Below, piece after piece: positions 1 through 8,969 of a stretch of DNA of 64,000 bases (positions are counted from its first letter, which is position 1; each line of letters starts with the position of its first letter). Under the pieces are notes generated by a model. It was not told where the DNA came from and searched no databases. It worked only from the letters and a program-made list of their open reading frames with translations. The position numbers and the translations under genes were made by a program. Source of the DNA: JBAXXL01 sp038206725 (GTDB lineage Bacteria; Bacteroidota; Ignavibacteria; Kapaibacteriales; UBA2268); the NCBI GenBank assembly GCA_038206725.1, contig JBBRAO010000009.1, positions 1-64,000 on the forward strand. Reading direction: 5' to 3'.

Positions 1-181
1 TGAAGTAATAATAACAATATACGATATTTCAGGTGCGATTGTACTTACTCCGATAAATGAAACTCAAAAATCGGGTACTCATAAACTTGGTATTTCGACA
101 AAATTACTAACGTCAGGAGTTTACTTCATCGAAATGAAAGCCGGACGATTTAAAGCAACTAAGAAAGTGATAGTAGAATAA
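1..181 (+). CDS. C-terminal end of a T9SS-sorted secreted protein (partial)
   Basis: Only the last 59 residues are present; the frame enters at base 2 and stops with TAA at 179-181. The fragment has the shape of a type A T9SS C-terminal sorting domain: a YDISG strand (the usual IYDxxG), then SGVYFIEM (the usual xGxYFxxV) and a basic ending KATKKVIVE. Family knowledge says such tails direct export across the outer membrane and are cleaved at the surface. The cargo domain lies outside the window, so its function cannot be given. Confidence 0.8.
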   Translation, partial: EVIITIYDISGAIVLTPINETQKSGTHKLGISTKLLTSGVYFIEMKAGRFKATKKVIVE

Positions 182-193
182 AATAGATGCACT

Positions 194-282
194 TGTCTCA
201 AAACGTAATTTTAGAATGACAAGAAGGATGCTTATCCCACCAAGTCATTGACATATCAGTGGGTCAATCATCTTTGATTGAC
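194..282. repeat. Intergenic repeat, family A (TGTCTCAAAAC ... GGATGCTTATCCCACC)
   Basis: The segment starts with TGTCTCAAAAC and carries GGATGCTTATCCCACC followed by a GTCATTGACATATC / GATTGAC block. Near-identical wording recurs at 30961-31080 and 36325-36385. The 30961 copy ends with GTTTTGAGACA, the reverse complement of the first bases here, so the full element seems to have terminal inverted repeats. Confidence 0.7.
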
Positions 283-313
283 AAAAAAAATGTATTTTTA
301 AATAGGAAATAAT

Positions 314-865
314 ATGGAATTCAAATTAGTATATCAGGGGAAACTCAAATCCAATGGCGATGCTCGAGAAAAGCATCGCATTCGCGAGATATTCCACGAG
401 CAATTAAAGAATTTATGGAACTATCCACCACTTGCTGAAGAAAAAGAATGGATAGCATTTCCAAGAGATCACCAACGTAAAGAGCCAAGCATCAAGCAAG
501 TAGATGGGCACTATTTTGCAAATTTGATATGCAAATCAAAAGGGATGTTCTGCGAATTGGACTTTTTGATTTTAAAACCAGATAGACCAATTTCCGCTTT
601 TGGCGATATAGATAATAAATTGAAAACCGTATTAGACGCTCTGCGCTATCCGAATGTACCTCAAGAAATTCCAGCGGAATGGGTACAGACAGACGCACAA
701 AATCCTATGATATGCCTGATGGAAGACGATGAATTGATAACCAAAATCAATGTCAACGTTGACAAATTGCTTCACGCCAGCCAACCCGGCGAAGTACTTA
801 TGATTATCACCGTCAAAGTGAAAGGCAATCTTTCGAGGATGGATACTTTAGGTATTATATTATAA
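314..865 (+). CDS. RusA-like putative endonuclease fold protein
   Basis: This 183-residue cytoplasmic protein has no signal peptide. Its middle carries D-I-D-N-K-L-K-T-V-L-D-A-L (residues about 97-110) and later a DDELI segment (about 139). This matches the DxDNxxKxxxDAL plus DD pattern of RusA Holliday-junction resolvases, whose aspartates bind Mg2+. The family is usually about 120 residues, so this protein is longer and has a charged N-terminal extension. It stands alone, not beside phage genes, while RusA usually sits in prophages. The assignment rests on the motifs only; a non-catalytic RusA-fold protein is possible. Confidence 0.5.
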   Translation: MEFKLVYQGKLKSNGDAREKHRIREIFHEQLKNLWNYPPLAEEKEWIAFPRDHQRKEPSIKQVDGHYFANLICKSKGMFCELDFLILKPDRPISAFGDIDNKLKTVLDALRYPNVPQEIPAEWVQTDAQNPMICLMEDDELITKINVNVDKLLHASQPGEVLMIITVKVKGNLSRMDTLGIIL

Positions 866-892
866 CGAGGCTCCAATTCCCGTAAACATTAG

Positions 893-943
893 AAGGCGTA
901 TGTTCTACTATTTCATTGATAAACAGAGTAGAATAGACGCCTT
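893..943 (+). other. Imperfect hairpin downstream of the RusA-like gene
   Basis: AAGGCGTATGTTCTACT (893-909) can pair with AGTAGAATAGACGCCTT (927-943) with two mismatches around a 17-base loop. It has no T-tract. It may be a 3' stabilising stem or a degenerate palindromic repeat. Confidence 0.45.
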
Positions 944-979
944 TGTCTGTTCTAAAACTTTATCGATGGTCATATAAAA

Positions 980-1013
980 AAACGTCCGGCAGATTTAATT
1001 TTGCCGGACGTTT
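980..1013. terminator. Bidirectional intrinsic terminator between convergent genes
   Basis: A perfect 11-bp stem AAACGTCCGGC / GCCGGACGTTT flanks a 12-base loop. A-rich DNA on the left and T-rich DNA on the right give a U-tract on either strand. It lies between the RusA-like gene and the 3' end of infB, so it can stop both transcripts. Confidence 0.85.
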
Positions 1014-1041
1014 GTATTTTTATCATCTATAGAATATACTT

Positions 1042-4000
1042 CTAATTTAGATATCTTTTCTTTTCAACTAATGTATAGGCTTCTACAATGTCACCCGGTT
1101 TCAAGTCGTTGAAATTGTTTAGCATAATACCGCATTCGTAGTTAGTTAATACTTCTCTTGCATCGTCTTTTTCACGTTTCAATGAGTTGATAGTACCTTC
1201 ATATACTTTGAATCCGTCGCGCATTAGACGTACTTTATCGTTACGCATAATCTTACCTGTTAAGACCATACAACCCGCGATTGTACCCGTGCGGCTGATT
1301 TTGAATGTTTGACGAACTTCTACTGTGCCGGTTATTTTCTCAACTAACTCAGGAGCTAAAAGTCCTTCGAGAGCCAATTGAACTTCATTGATACAGTCAT
1401 AAATAATATCATAACGGCGAATATCAACAAATTCTTTTTCCGCGGCACGGCGAGCGTTTGTTGTTGGATTGATATTGAATGCAATCACAACAGCTTGCGA
1501 AGCGGCCGCTAACATAACGTCAGTTTCGCTGATAGGTCCCACACCCTTGTGTAAAATGTTCACTCTTACTTCTTCGGTTGAAAGTTTTTGCAATGAATCG
1601 CTCAATGCTTCCAATGAACCTGCCACGTCGGCTTTGATGACCAAATTAAGGTCTTTCACGCCGCCGATTTGAATTTGAGCGGAGATTTCATCCAAAGTAA
1701 TATGATGAACTTGTCTAAATTCTTGTTCACGTTTCAATTGCTTGCGTTCGTTAGCGATTTTTCTAACGTCGGCATCGTCTTTCATTGCCATAAATCCATC
1801 GCCTGCTTCAGGTAAGCCGTCGTAGCCAATTACCAAGACTGGTTGCGACGGTCCTGCAGTTTCGATTTTCACACCTTTGTCGTCGAGCATAGCTCGTACT
1901 CTACCGGAGAATACACCCGAAACAAACGCGTCACCAACTTTTAACGTACCTTTTTGTACGATAACTGTTGAAACAGGTCCGAAACCTTTGCTCATTTGTG
2001 ATTCGATTACAACACCGCGAGCTAATCTATCAGGATTGGCTTTCAGGTCTAACATTTCAGATTCGATAAGGATTTTCTCAAGTAAACCTTCGATGTTGAT
2101 ACCTTTTTTGGCTGAAATTTCGGCGCATTGGTATTTTCCGCCCCATTCTTCGACCAATATACCGTGATCGGTTAATTGTTGTCTAATCCTATCCGGATTG
2201 GCATCGGCTTTATCAATTTTATTTATTGCCACAACTATCGGAACATTCGCCGCTTTGGAATGGCTTATAGCTTCGATTGTTTGAGGCATCACACTATCGT
2301 CGGCGGCTACAACCAATACTACCAAGTCTGTTGCTTGAGCACCACGAGCACGCATAGCTGTAAATGCTTCGTGACCGGGAGTATCTAAAAATGTAATCGC
2401 TTTGCCTGCGGCAGTTTTAACGGTATAAGCACCGATGTGCTGTGTAATACCGCCTGCTTCACCGGCAACAACATTTGCTTTGCGGATATGGTCCAAAAGT
2501 GAAGTTTTACCGTGGTCAACGTGACCCATAATTGTAACAATCGGTGGTCTTGGTTGTAAATCTTCATCATCATCTTCATCAACTTCAATAAATTGTAATT
2601 GCTTTTCATCAACGAATTCAATTTCAAAACCGTAGTCATCAGCGATTAGGACTAAAGTATCTTTATCGAGGCGCTGGTTAATAGAAACCATCAATCCGAG
2701 TTCCATACATTTCAATATGATTTCGCTCGGCGTGATGCTCATTAAACCTGCTAAATCACTGGTTGTAACGAATTCCGTCAATTTCAAGATTGCTTCTTCT
2801 TTTTGCGATTCTTCAAATTCTCTTTGGATTTTTTCGCCCTTTTCTTCTTTACGTTTTTGACGTAATTTAGTGCGATTACCGGTTGAGAATGAAGTATCCA
2901 TATCAAGCATTGTCTCTCTTACTGCGCGGTCAACATCTTCCTTCGTGATAAGCTCACGTATCGATTTTTTCTTTTTCTTGCGCTTTTTATCTTTATCTTT
3001 GAGAGCATTTTTCTTTGTCTCTTCATCTATATCAACAGCCTTCGATTTTATCTTTGGCTTATATTTTTTATCACTTGGTAATTCCGGTTTTTCGCCAGCT
3101 TTCGGATATCTATCAGAAGATACTGGTGAAACTTTTGGAGCATCAGTAATATCAATTTCTCTGTAAATCCTAGGTTTACGATCTTTTCTGTCGAATCTAC
3201 CATCGGTTGATGCTTCACCAGGTTTAACAGCATCGCGAATAGGCCTATTCGGGTCCCTTGGTGGTCTGTTCGGATCGCGTGGTCTATCATTATCCCTTGG
3301 TGGTCTGTTCGGATCGCGCGGTGGTCTATTCGGATCCCTTGGCGGTCTGTTCGGATCGCGTGGTCTATCGTTATCCCTTGGTGGTCTGTTCGGATCGCGT
3401 GGTCTATCGTTATCCCTTGGTGGTCTGTTCGGATCGCGTGGTCTATCGTTATCCCTTGGTGGTCTGTTCGGATCGCGTGGTGGTCTATCTCCATCGCGTG
3501 GTGCTTTATTCGGGTCTCTTTGACGCTCGCGCGGTTTTTCAGGCTCCGCTTTTTTAACAGGTTTTTTGCTGATATCAATTTTACCTAAGACAGTCAATCC
3601 CTTCAACTGACGAGATTGTTTATCCGATTCGTAAGTATCAACAAATTCAGGTGCATCAGGAACATCCTTTTTTATCTCTTGGACCGGTTCCGCTACCTGT
3701 GCTGCATTCGGTTCTTTTACAATTTCTTTTTTGGTGTCTTTCTGTTCTTGATCCGGTTTAGGGTGCTTTTCAGCTTTAGTACCTTCCGCTTTGTGGCTTT
3801 CAGCTTTGTGAACAGGTTTTTCTACTATTTTATCAGCAGGTATATCTTTGACCTTAGGTTTTTTATCAATTTTCGGTTGAGTATTGTCTTTAGGTTTTTC
3901 TATTTCTTTATCAGCTTTTTTATGTTCCGGTTTTGGTTGCTTAGGTGCTTCCTTTTTCTTTTCCGTATGCTTAACATTTTTATCCGCTGTTTCTTTTGGT

Positions 4001-4545
4001 TTCGCGTCTTTAAATGTTGGCTTCGGTTGGTTTTTGAATAGATTCAAATCTATTACATCGCCAACGTTTGCAACTTTTGTAGTTTCGGATAATTTAGCAA
4101 CAGCTTGCGGAGATTCTATTTTTGGAACTAATGTTTCTTTTGGTTTTGGCTCTTCTTTAGTTGGGGGTGCTATTTTTTCAAGATGAAATACCGGTGGTGT
4201 TTCAACGGGTTTAACTTTCGGTTCAACTGACGGAGTTGTTGGCTTAGCCGCAATATGCGCAGATTTATCATAATGATGCGCACCGTCTTCATCGTCTGAA
4301 TCGGGTTTTTTGAAAACCTTTCTAGTTTCGTTCACTTTATCGATTTTCTCACGTTGAACTTCCACGGCACGTAATTCGCGTTTAAATTTATCATAAACGG
4401 CGCTTACCATATCTTCAGTAAGCATTTGCGTAGGCTTATTTTCGATCACAAATCCCTTTGATTTCAAAAAAGCCACGATAGCATCTTTCCCGATATTGAT
4501 TTCGGAAGCAATTCTAAATAATCTTTCTTTTTTAATAACTGTCAT
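1042..4545 (-). CDS. infB: Translation initiation factor IF-2
   Basis: IF-2 is the GTPase that places initiator tRNA on the small ribosomal subunit. Visible parts are an N-terminal IF2_N helical domain (IGKDAIVAFLKSKG), a very long charged Lys/Pro/Glu linker, a run of PRDPNRP-type repeats (about residues 350-435), a second IF2_N-like segment near 620, and the G domain with GHVDHGKT (about 672), DTPGHEAF and NKID, followed by domains II-IV. At 1,167 residues it is longer than most bacterial IF-2, owing to the linker. I use ATG at 4545; an in-frame TTG two codons earlier is possible. It lies 26 bases after nusA on the same strand, the usual nusA-infB order, without rbfA downstream. Confidence 0.97.
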   Translation of the reverse strand: MTVIKKERLFRIASEINIGKDAIVAFLKSKGFVIENKPTQMLTEDMVSAVYDKFKRELRAVEVQREKIDKVNETRKVFKKPDSDDEDGAHHYDKSAHIAAKPTTPSVEPKVKPVETPPVFHLEKIAPPTKEEPKPKETLVPKIESPQAVAKLSETTKVANVGDVIDLNLFKNQPKPTFKDAKPKETADKNVKHTEKKKEAPKQPKPEHKKADKEIEKPKDNTQPKIDKKPKVKDIPADKIVEKPVHKAESHKAEGTKAEKHPKPDQEQKDTKKEIVKEPNAAQVAEPVQEIKKDVPDAPEFVDTYESDKQSRQLKGLTVLGKIDISKKPVKKAEPEKPRERQRDPNKAPRDGDRPPRDPNRPPRDNDRPRDPNRPPRDNDRPRDPNRPPRDNDRPRDPNRPPRDPNRPPRDPNRPPRDNDRPRDPNRPPRDPNRPIRDAVKPGEASTDGRFDRKDRKPRIYREIDITDAPKVSPVSSDRYPKAGEKPELPSDKKYKPKIKSKAVDIDEETKKNALKDKDKKRKKKKKSIRELITKEDVDRAVRETMLDMDTSFSTGNRTKLRQKRKEEKGEKIQREFEESQKEEAILKLTEFVTTSDLAGLMSITPSEIILKCMELGLMVSINQRLDKDTLVLIADDYGFEIEFVDEKQLQFIEVDEDDDEDLQPRPPIVTIMGHVDHGKTSLLDHIRKANVVAGEAGGITQHIGAYTVKTAAGKAITFLDTPGHEAFTAMRARGAQATDLVVLVVAADDSVMPQTIEAISHSKAANVPIVVAINKIDKADANPDRIRQQLTDHGILVEEWGGKYQCAEISAKKGINIEGLLEKILIESEMLDLKANPDRLARGVVIESQMSKGFGPVSTVIVQKGTLKVGDAFVSGVFSGRVRAMLDDKGVKIETAGPSQPVLVIGYDGLPEAGDGFMAMKDDADVRKIANERKQLKREQEFRQVHHITLDEISAQIQIGGVKDLNLVIKADVAGSLEALSDSLQKLSTEEVRVNILHKGVGPISETDVMLAAASQAVVIAFNINPTTNARRAAEKEFVDIRRYDIIYDCINEVQLALEGLLAPELVEKITGTVEVRQTFKISRTGTIAGCMVLTGKIMRNDKVRLMRDGFKVYEGTINSLKREKDDAREVLTNYECGIMLNNFNDLKPGDIVEAYTLVEKKRYLN
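3280..3477 (-). repeat. 39-bp tandem repeat inside infB
   Basis: Three identical 39-bp units lie at 3361-3399, 3400-3438 and 3439-3477. Another copy with one mismatch is at 3280-3318, and partial units fill the gap. Each encodes 13 residues of the form PRDNDRPRDPNRP in IF-2. Exact DNA identity, including third codon positions, points to recent slippage or unequal exchange. The repeat keeps the other frames open, which creates long false antisense ORFs here. Confidence 0.9.
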
Positions 4546-4571
4546 ATCCAACTAATATTTTTAGCACAAAA

Positions 4572-5996
4572 CTAAATATTTGCAATATCTAAAATTTCTT
4601 TATTTTCTTCTGGTTTCGATTCATCTATAATCTGTTCAACGTCTTTAGTAATAGCTTTAGGCTCTTTCTTAACAGCTTTAATCTTATGTTCAGCGATTGC
4701 TTTGAGCACTTCAGCATCATCTTCTTCATCAAATTCGTTCAATACAATTGTACGTAATTCAATAAGCATTTCTTTACTCATACCTTCGATTTGCAAGAGT
4801 TCTTCAATATCGCCGTCCAAGAAATCACGGGCTGTTTCGTATCCCAATTCAGCTAACGCGTCAAAAATGTCGTCGCCCATTTCGTCTTCAAACTCAATAA
4901 GCTCAATGTCTTCGCCGCCTTCTTTAATCAGTGTTATAGAGTAACCTGTTAATTTAGAAGCTAATTTTACATTTTGACCATTTTTACCAATAGCCAACGA
5001 TACTTGATCTTCGGTTACGGTAACTGTAGCAATTTTCGCGTCGAGATTCAAAGAAATATCTTTAACTTTAGCCGGTGATAATGCTCTCATTATAAAAACA
5101 GACATATCTTCGGAGTATTCAATTAAATCTATATTTTCGTTGTTTAGTTCACGAACGATAGAGTGAATTCTAATTCCTTTCATACCAACACAAGCACCTA
5201 CCGGGTCTATCCTATCATCGAACGACGATACGGCGACTTTTGAGCGTTCACCGGGGTCGCGGGCAATACCTTTTATGATTATAATGCCATCATAAATTTC
5301 AGGAATTTCCACTTCAAACAAACGGGCTAAGAATTTGTCGTCTGCTCTGGAAACTATTATTTCAGGCTGACTTCCGCCGGTTGTTCTAACGACTTCTTTC
5401 AACAAAACTTTTATAGTATGATTTTTTTTGTATTTATATGGCTCATTAGGAATTTGCTCGATACGTGGTAATCTCATCTCAATTTTGTTGTGCATAATTA
5501 AAATGTCGTGACGACGAACTTGATGAATCTCACCAACTATTATTTCACCAACTTTGGAGTCATATTCATTATAAACGTTATCTTTTTCGATTTCTCTGAT
5601 TCTTTGGTTAAGATTTTGTGAAGCTAACGATATAAGTCGTCTGCCAAAACTATCGGCTATATTATCCAAAGTGATTTCTTCTATGAAGTCGTCGCCTTCT
5701 TCCAAAGGTTCTTCGCTGTATCTATTGGCTTCTTCAACTGAGATTTCTGTTTCAATGTCAACTACTTCGCCCACAACTTGCTTTGTCAAATAAATCTCAA
5801 TATCGCCTTTTTCCATATTAACAATAATTTCAAATATCGATTCCATACCATATTTCTTTCGAACTATCATTGATAGTGTTTCTTCTAATACAGCTTGCAA
5901 TAAATCGCGGTCGATACTTTTGTGCTTTGCCATCTCCGAAAAAGCTTCAATTATCGCCTTTTTGTCAATCGATTCTTTGATTTTTCGTCTACCCAT
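4572..5996 (-). CDS. nusA: Transcription termination/antitermination factor NusA
   Basis: NusA binds RNA polymerase and modulates pausing, termination and antitermination. The 474-residue protein shows the N-terminal polymerase-binding domain (1-125), an S1 domain (about 137-200, VGEIIVGEIHQV), KH1 with GMKG (about 268), KH2 with GKNGQN (about 337), and a C-terminal helical segment (LAELGYETARDFL ... EGMSKEML) like the helix-hairpin-helix repeats of longer NusA proteins. It starts with ATG at 5996 and is followed after 45 bases by infB. The rimP gene that usually precedes nusA is absent; the upstream neighbour is divergent. The leader holds a terminator-like hairpin. Confidence 0.97.
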   Translation of the reverse strand: MGRRKIKESIDKKAIIEAFSEMAKHKSIDRDLLQAVLEETLSMIVRKKYGMESIFEIIVNMEKGDIEIYLTKQVVGEVVDIETEISVEEANRYSEEPLEEGDDFIEEITLDNIADSFGRRLISLASQNLNQRIREIEKDNVYNEYDSKVGEIIVGEIHQVRRHDILIMHNKIEMRLPRIEQIPNEPYKYKKNHTIKVLLKEVVRTTGGSQPEIIVSRADDKFLARLFEVEIPEIYDGIIIIKGIARDPGERSKVAVSSFDDRIDPVGACVGMKGIRIHSIVRELNNENIDLIEYSEDMSVFIMRALSPAKVKDISLNLDAKIATVTVTEDQVSLAIGKNGQNVKLASKLTGYSITLIKEGGEDIELIEFEDEMGDDIFDALAELGYETARDFLDGDIEELLQIEGMSKEMLIELRTIVLNEFDEEDDAEVLKAIAEHKIKAVKKEPKAITKDVEQIIDESKPEENKEILDIANI

Positions 5997-6018
5997 TGTT
6001 CTTCTTATACTTGTTTAC

Positions 6019-6045
6019 AAAAAAATGGGCAGTTTATCGGCCCAT
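6019..6045 (-). terminator. Terminator-like hairpin in the nusA leader (possible attenuator)
   Basis: Read on the minus strand, ATGGGC pairs with GCCCAT (6045-6040 with 6030-6025) around a 9-base loop, and a seven-U tract follows at once. It lies 22 bases before the nusA ATG. No upstream gene is transcribed in this direction, since the neighbour at 6188 is divergent. The hairpin can therefore only act on the nusA-infB transcript itself. Confidence 0.6.
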
Positions 6046-6061
6046 ACAATTATAATAAGTA

Positions 6062-6069
6062 CAAAATTA
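6062..6069 (-). promoter_or_regulatory. Possible TAnnTTTG promoter box for nusA-infB
   Basis: The minus strand reads TAATTTTG, which fits the Bacteroidetes -7 consensus TAnnTTTG. A transcript starting a few bases downstream would include the hairpin at 6045-6025. No clear -33 TTG lies at the expected spacing, so confidence is limited. Confidence 0.4.
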
Positions 6070-6145
6070 CAACTTTTTTTTTAAATTTGTAGATATTAGC
6101 AAAAATAAATTTTTATATAATTAAAGATATGTTAGACTTTTAACT

Positions 6146-6153
6146 TATTTTTG
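6146..6153 (+). promoter_or_regulatory. Possible TAnnTTTG promoter box for the M14 peptidase-truA unit
   Basis: TATTTTTG lies 35 bases before the ATG at 6188 in the divergent region. A -33 element is not evident. Confidence 0.35.
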
Positions 6154-6187
6154 CTTTTATTTAATACCAAAAGATGAATATAATTAT

Positions 6188-7966
6188 ATGAGAAATCTGA
6201 TTAAATACATTATTGCTATTGCCTTTATCGCACTATATTCAAATAATATAGGTACGTTAGCAAAAGACAGCAACTTAACATATTGCGAAAAAAGCGGCTT
6301 TACCGAAACCCCACGATACGATACCACAATTAATTATTGCAAATCACTCGCTAAAAAAAATAATCGAATTTTCCATTACCAAACCTTCGGACTGTCGGAG
6401 GAAAATCGCCCATTGCCTTTATTAATAGCGAATAAAAGCGGTGAATTTGATTTGACCAAGATTAAAAAAGGGAACAAATCAATTATACTTATAATTGGCT
6501 GTATTCACGCCGGCGAACCTGAAGGCAAAGACGCCGGTATGATACTATTTCGCGATATAGCTGAAAAGAAAGAAGCATATAAACTACTCGACAGCGCGAT
6601 TATACTTTTTATTCCAATACTCAACACCGACGGCCACGAATTTTTTAGGCAGTACAGCAGAATTAATCAAAGAGAACCGAAGGAGTGCGGTTGGCGAACA
6701 AACGCAAGAAACTTGAATCTGAATAGAGACTTTTTAAAAGCGGAGACAGGTGAAATAAAAGCATTTTTGCGTATGCTTAACATTGTGGAACCGGACTTCG
6801 CGATTGATGTTCACTCGTCGGACGGAGCGGATTACCAATATCAAATATCTTATGCTTTGGAAACTTACGGAAATATGCCTAAAGCGATTACCGATTGGCA
6901 AACAAACACTTACCTACCTCGATTGGAAAAGTCAATGAATGCCAAAGGTTGGCTGATGCGCCCTTATGTAAGTTTCCGTGAGTGGCACGACCCGAGAAGC
7001 GGCTTATACAGCAGTGCCGCTCAACCAAAATTATCGAATGGGTACCTTGCAATACGCAATATTCCGACTCTTCTTATCGAAACACATTGTTTGAAGGATT
7101 ACAAAACGCGAGTGCTTTCGGCTTACGATATGATAGTGGAATCAATTAAAATAGTTGCGGAAAACAAATCAAAATTAAAAAGCATACACCAAAGTCAAGT
7201 CAATCATATTGAAAAAGGCGAATTGCTCTATTCGTTCTATCCATTAAAATTTACATTAGCAAAAGACAGTGTGATTGATAATTTCCTAGGTGTCGAATAT
7301 GATGTTGTGAAAAGTGATCTCAGCGGGGGTGATTGGTTTGTATATCACAAAGACAAACCTGTAACTTTCAAAATTCCATACTGGAATAAATCCACCGTCA
7401 GCGATTCTGCAAAAATGCCAAATTACTATATTATTCCTCCACAGTGGACTGCCGTAATTGAGAAGTTGAACCTGCACGGAATAAAATATACGCGAACAAA
7501 GAGCGAGATTTCAGTAAAAGTTGAATCCTACAAGTTAAGTAACCCGGTTTGGAACAACAAATCCTACGAAGGCAGAAATGTGGTGTCATACAAAACAGAA
7601 CTGATTAATGAAACAAGAATATATCCCGAAAATTCCGTTTTAATAGATATGCGCCAAAGCAGGGCTTATGCTATTATGCACCTTTTGGAACCTTCGGCAC
7701 CGGATAATTTACTTCAATGGGGCTTTTTCAATTCGATTTTTGAGCAAAAAGAATATTCTGAATCTTATGTAATGGAGAAAATGGCGCGTGATATGTTGGT
7801 AAAAGATCCTGTGCTAAAAGCCGAATTTGAAAATAAAAGGAAAACTGATAGTACATTTACCGACCCTGAAAGTATTTTGAATTGGTTCTACCAAAAGAGT
7901 CCGTACTGGGATTATCGTCTTGGAGTATATCCTATTGGTAAAATTTATATAGATGAGCCGGCATAA
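6188..7966 (+). CDS. Secreted M14-family zinc carboxypeptidase
   Basis: The 592-residue protein begins with a basic, hydrophobic signal-like segment (RNLIKYIIAIAFIALYS), so it is probably exported to the periplasm. The M14 carboxypeptidase signature is present: HAGEPEG (HxxE zinc ligands, about residue 107), RNLNLNRDF, the third ligand His in AIDVHSSDG, and the catalytic Glu in LLIETHCLK. These enzymes remove C-terminal residues from peptides. The C-terminal third (from about 330) is an extra domain I do not recognise. The stop codon overlaps the truA start (TAATG), so the two genes are co-transcribed and probably translationally coupled, although their functions are unrelated. Confidence 0.85.
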   Translation: MRNLIKYIIAIAFIALYSNNIGTLAKDSNLTYCEKSGFTETPRYDTTINYCKSLAKKNNRIFHYQTFGLSEENRPLPLLIANKSGEFDLTKIKKGNKSIILIIGCIHAGEPEGKDAGMILFRDIAEKKEAYKLLDSAIILFIPILNTDGHEFFRQYSRINQREPKECGWRTNARNLNLNRDFLKAETGEIKAFLRMLNIVEPDFAIDVHSSDGADYQYQISYALETYGNMPKAITDWQTNTYLPRLEKSMNAKGWLMRPYVSFREWHDPRSGLYSSAAQPKLSNGYLAIRNIPTLLIETHCLKDYKTRVLSAYDMIVESIKIVAENKSKLKSIHQSQVNHIEKGELLYSFYPLKFTLAKDSVIDNFLGVEYDVVKSDLSGGDWFVYHKDKPVTFKIPYWNKSTVSDSAKMPNYYIIPPQWTAVIEKLNLHGIKYTRTKSEISVKVESYKLSNPVWNNKSYEGRNVVSYKTELINETRIYPENSVLIDMRQSRAYAIMHLLEPSAPDNLLQWGFFNSIFEQKEYSESYVMEKMARDMLVKDPVLKAEFENKRKTDSTFTDPESILNWFYQKSPYWDYRLGVYPIGKIYIDEPA

Positions 7967-8748
7967 TGACAACACTAATTTTACAAATCGAATACGACGG
8001 CACGGATTTTTGCGGTTGGCAAATACAACCGAATGGACGTACTGTGATGGAAGATGTCGAAAAAGCTATTGCAAAAGTTTTTGGCAAAGAAGTACGATTA
8101 GTAGGTGCCGGAAGAACAGACGCCGGAGTTCACGCTACGGGTATGGTAGCCTCTTCGATTATTGACTTTACTCCAAGGGTAGAAGAAATAAGAGCGGTTC
8201 GCGCGATAAACTCACAGTTGCAACAGGACGTTAGGATAAAAAAAGCGATATATTATGATGGGAAATTCCACGCTCGTTTCGACGCTGAAGCCAGAGAGTA
8301 CAGCTATCATCTAATAAGAAAAACCTCGGTATTTCATAGGAAATTCGCTTATACGTGCACACTGCCGATGGACGAAAATATACTTTTTAAATCGGCGGAA
8401 TTGTTCGTGGGAAAAAGGGATTTTACCACTTTTTCCAAGGTCAATCCTTCGATAAAAAAGAATATTTGCGATGTGCAGATTTGCTATTGGGAAAAAGTAT
8501 CCGCGGATCATTATATTTTGCATATAAAAGCGGATCATTTTTTGTATGGTATGGTACGCTCATTGACGGGGGCGATGTTGGAAGCCGCCCGTAATTATAA
8601 AAGTTTGGATGAGATTAAATCAGCGTTAGAATCCTGCGACCGTAAGCTGAATTCTGCTTTGGCTCCGGCTAACGGTTTGTTTTTTGAAAAAGCCTTTTAT
8701 CCGGAAATTTTTAAGAATTTTGAATCTGAAGAGGAAGAGGCACTCTGA
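7966..8748 (+). CDS. truA: tRNA pseudouridine(38-40) synthase TruA
   Basis: TruA isomerises uridines 38-40 in the tRNA anticodon arm. The 260-residue protein has the family start (LQIEYDGTDFCGWQ), the catalytic motif GAGRTDAGVHA with the active-site Asp near residue 52, and the conserved C-terminal FLYGMVRSLTGAMLE. Its length is typical. The ATG overlaps the stop of the upstream peptidase gene by one base. The last residues (ESEEEEAL) run straight into an intergenic repeat containing GAGGCGCAGAGACGC, so the tail may have been altered by repeat insertion. Confidence 0.96.
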   Translation: MTTLILQIEYDGTDFCGWQIQPNGRTVMEDVEKAIAKVFGKEVRLVGAGRTDAGVHATGMVASSIIDFTPRVEEIRAVRAINSQLQQDVRIKKAIYYDGKFHARFDAEAREYSYHLIRKTSVFHRKFAYTCTLPMDENILFKSAELFVGKRDFTTFSKVNPSIKKNICDVQICYWEKVSADHYILHIKADHFLYGMVRSLTGAMLEAARNYKSLDEIKSALESCDRKLNSALAPANGLFFEKAFYPEIFKNFESEEEEAL

Positions 8749-8959
8749 GGCGCAGAGACGCAAAGGAGGCGATAGCCACCGTTTGTTTGTCTGAACCACG
8801 ATTCAAAGGATTTAATGGATTAAAGGATTTTTTCGTCATTACCGCGGAAGCGGTAATCCATCTTTAAGCTACGAAGTAGCTGAATATCAATAACCACTGG
8901 TGAAACCCGTGGTTAAGAACAGCTTTTATCTTGTTCCCAAGCTCCTGCTTGGTAACGAG
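8745..8959. repeat. Mosaic of short dispersed repeats after truA
   Basis: At least four repeat families are packed here: GAGGCGCAGAGACGCAAAGG (8745-8765), family F (CTGAACCACGATTCAAAGGA, about 8790-8827), family C (GTCATTACC ... GGTAATCCATCTT, about 8836-8865), and family B (TTGTTCCCAAGCTCCTGCTT, 8929-8959). Relatives occur at 23240-23281, 25549-25583, 36255-36290 and elsewhere in the window. No gene is seen. Confidence 0.7.
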
Positions 8960-8969
8960 TACAATTGAA

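Noticed and set aside
3280..3477. CRISPR array
   Set aside because: The repeats are contiguous 39-bp units with no variable spacers and encode IF-2 residues. No cas gene is nearby.
3048..3578. Long plus- and minus-strand ORFs over the infB repeat (also 3258-3557)
   Set aside because: They arise because the 39-bp repeat keeps all frames open. They are monotonous repeats with no start signals, inside the well-supported infB gene.
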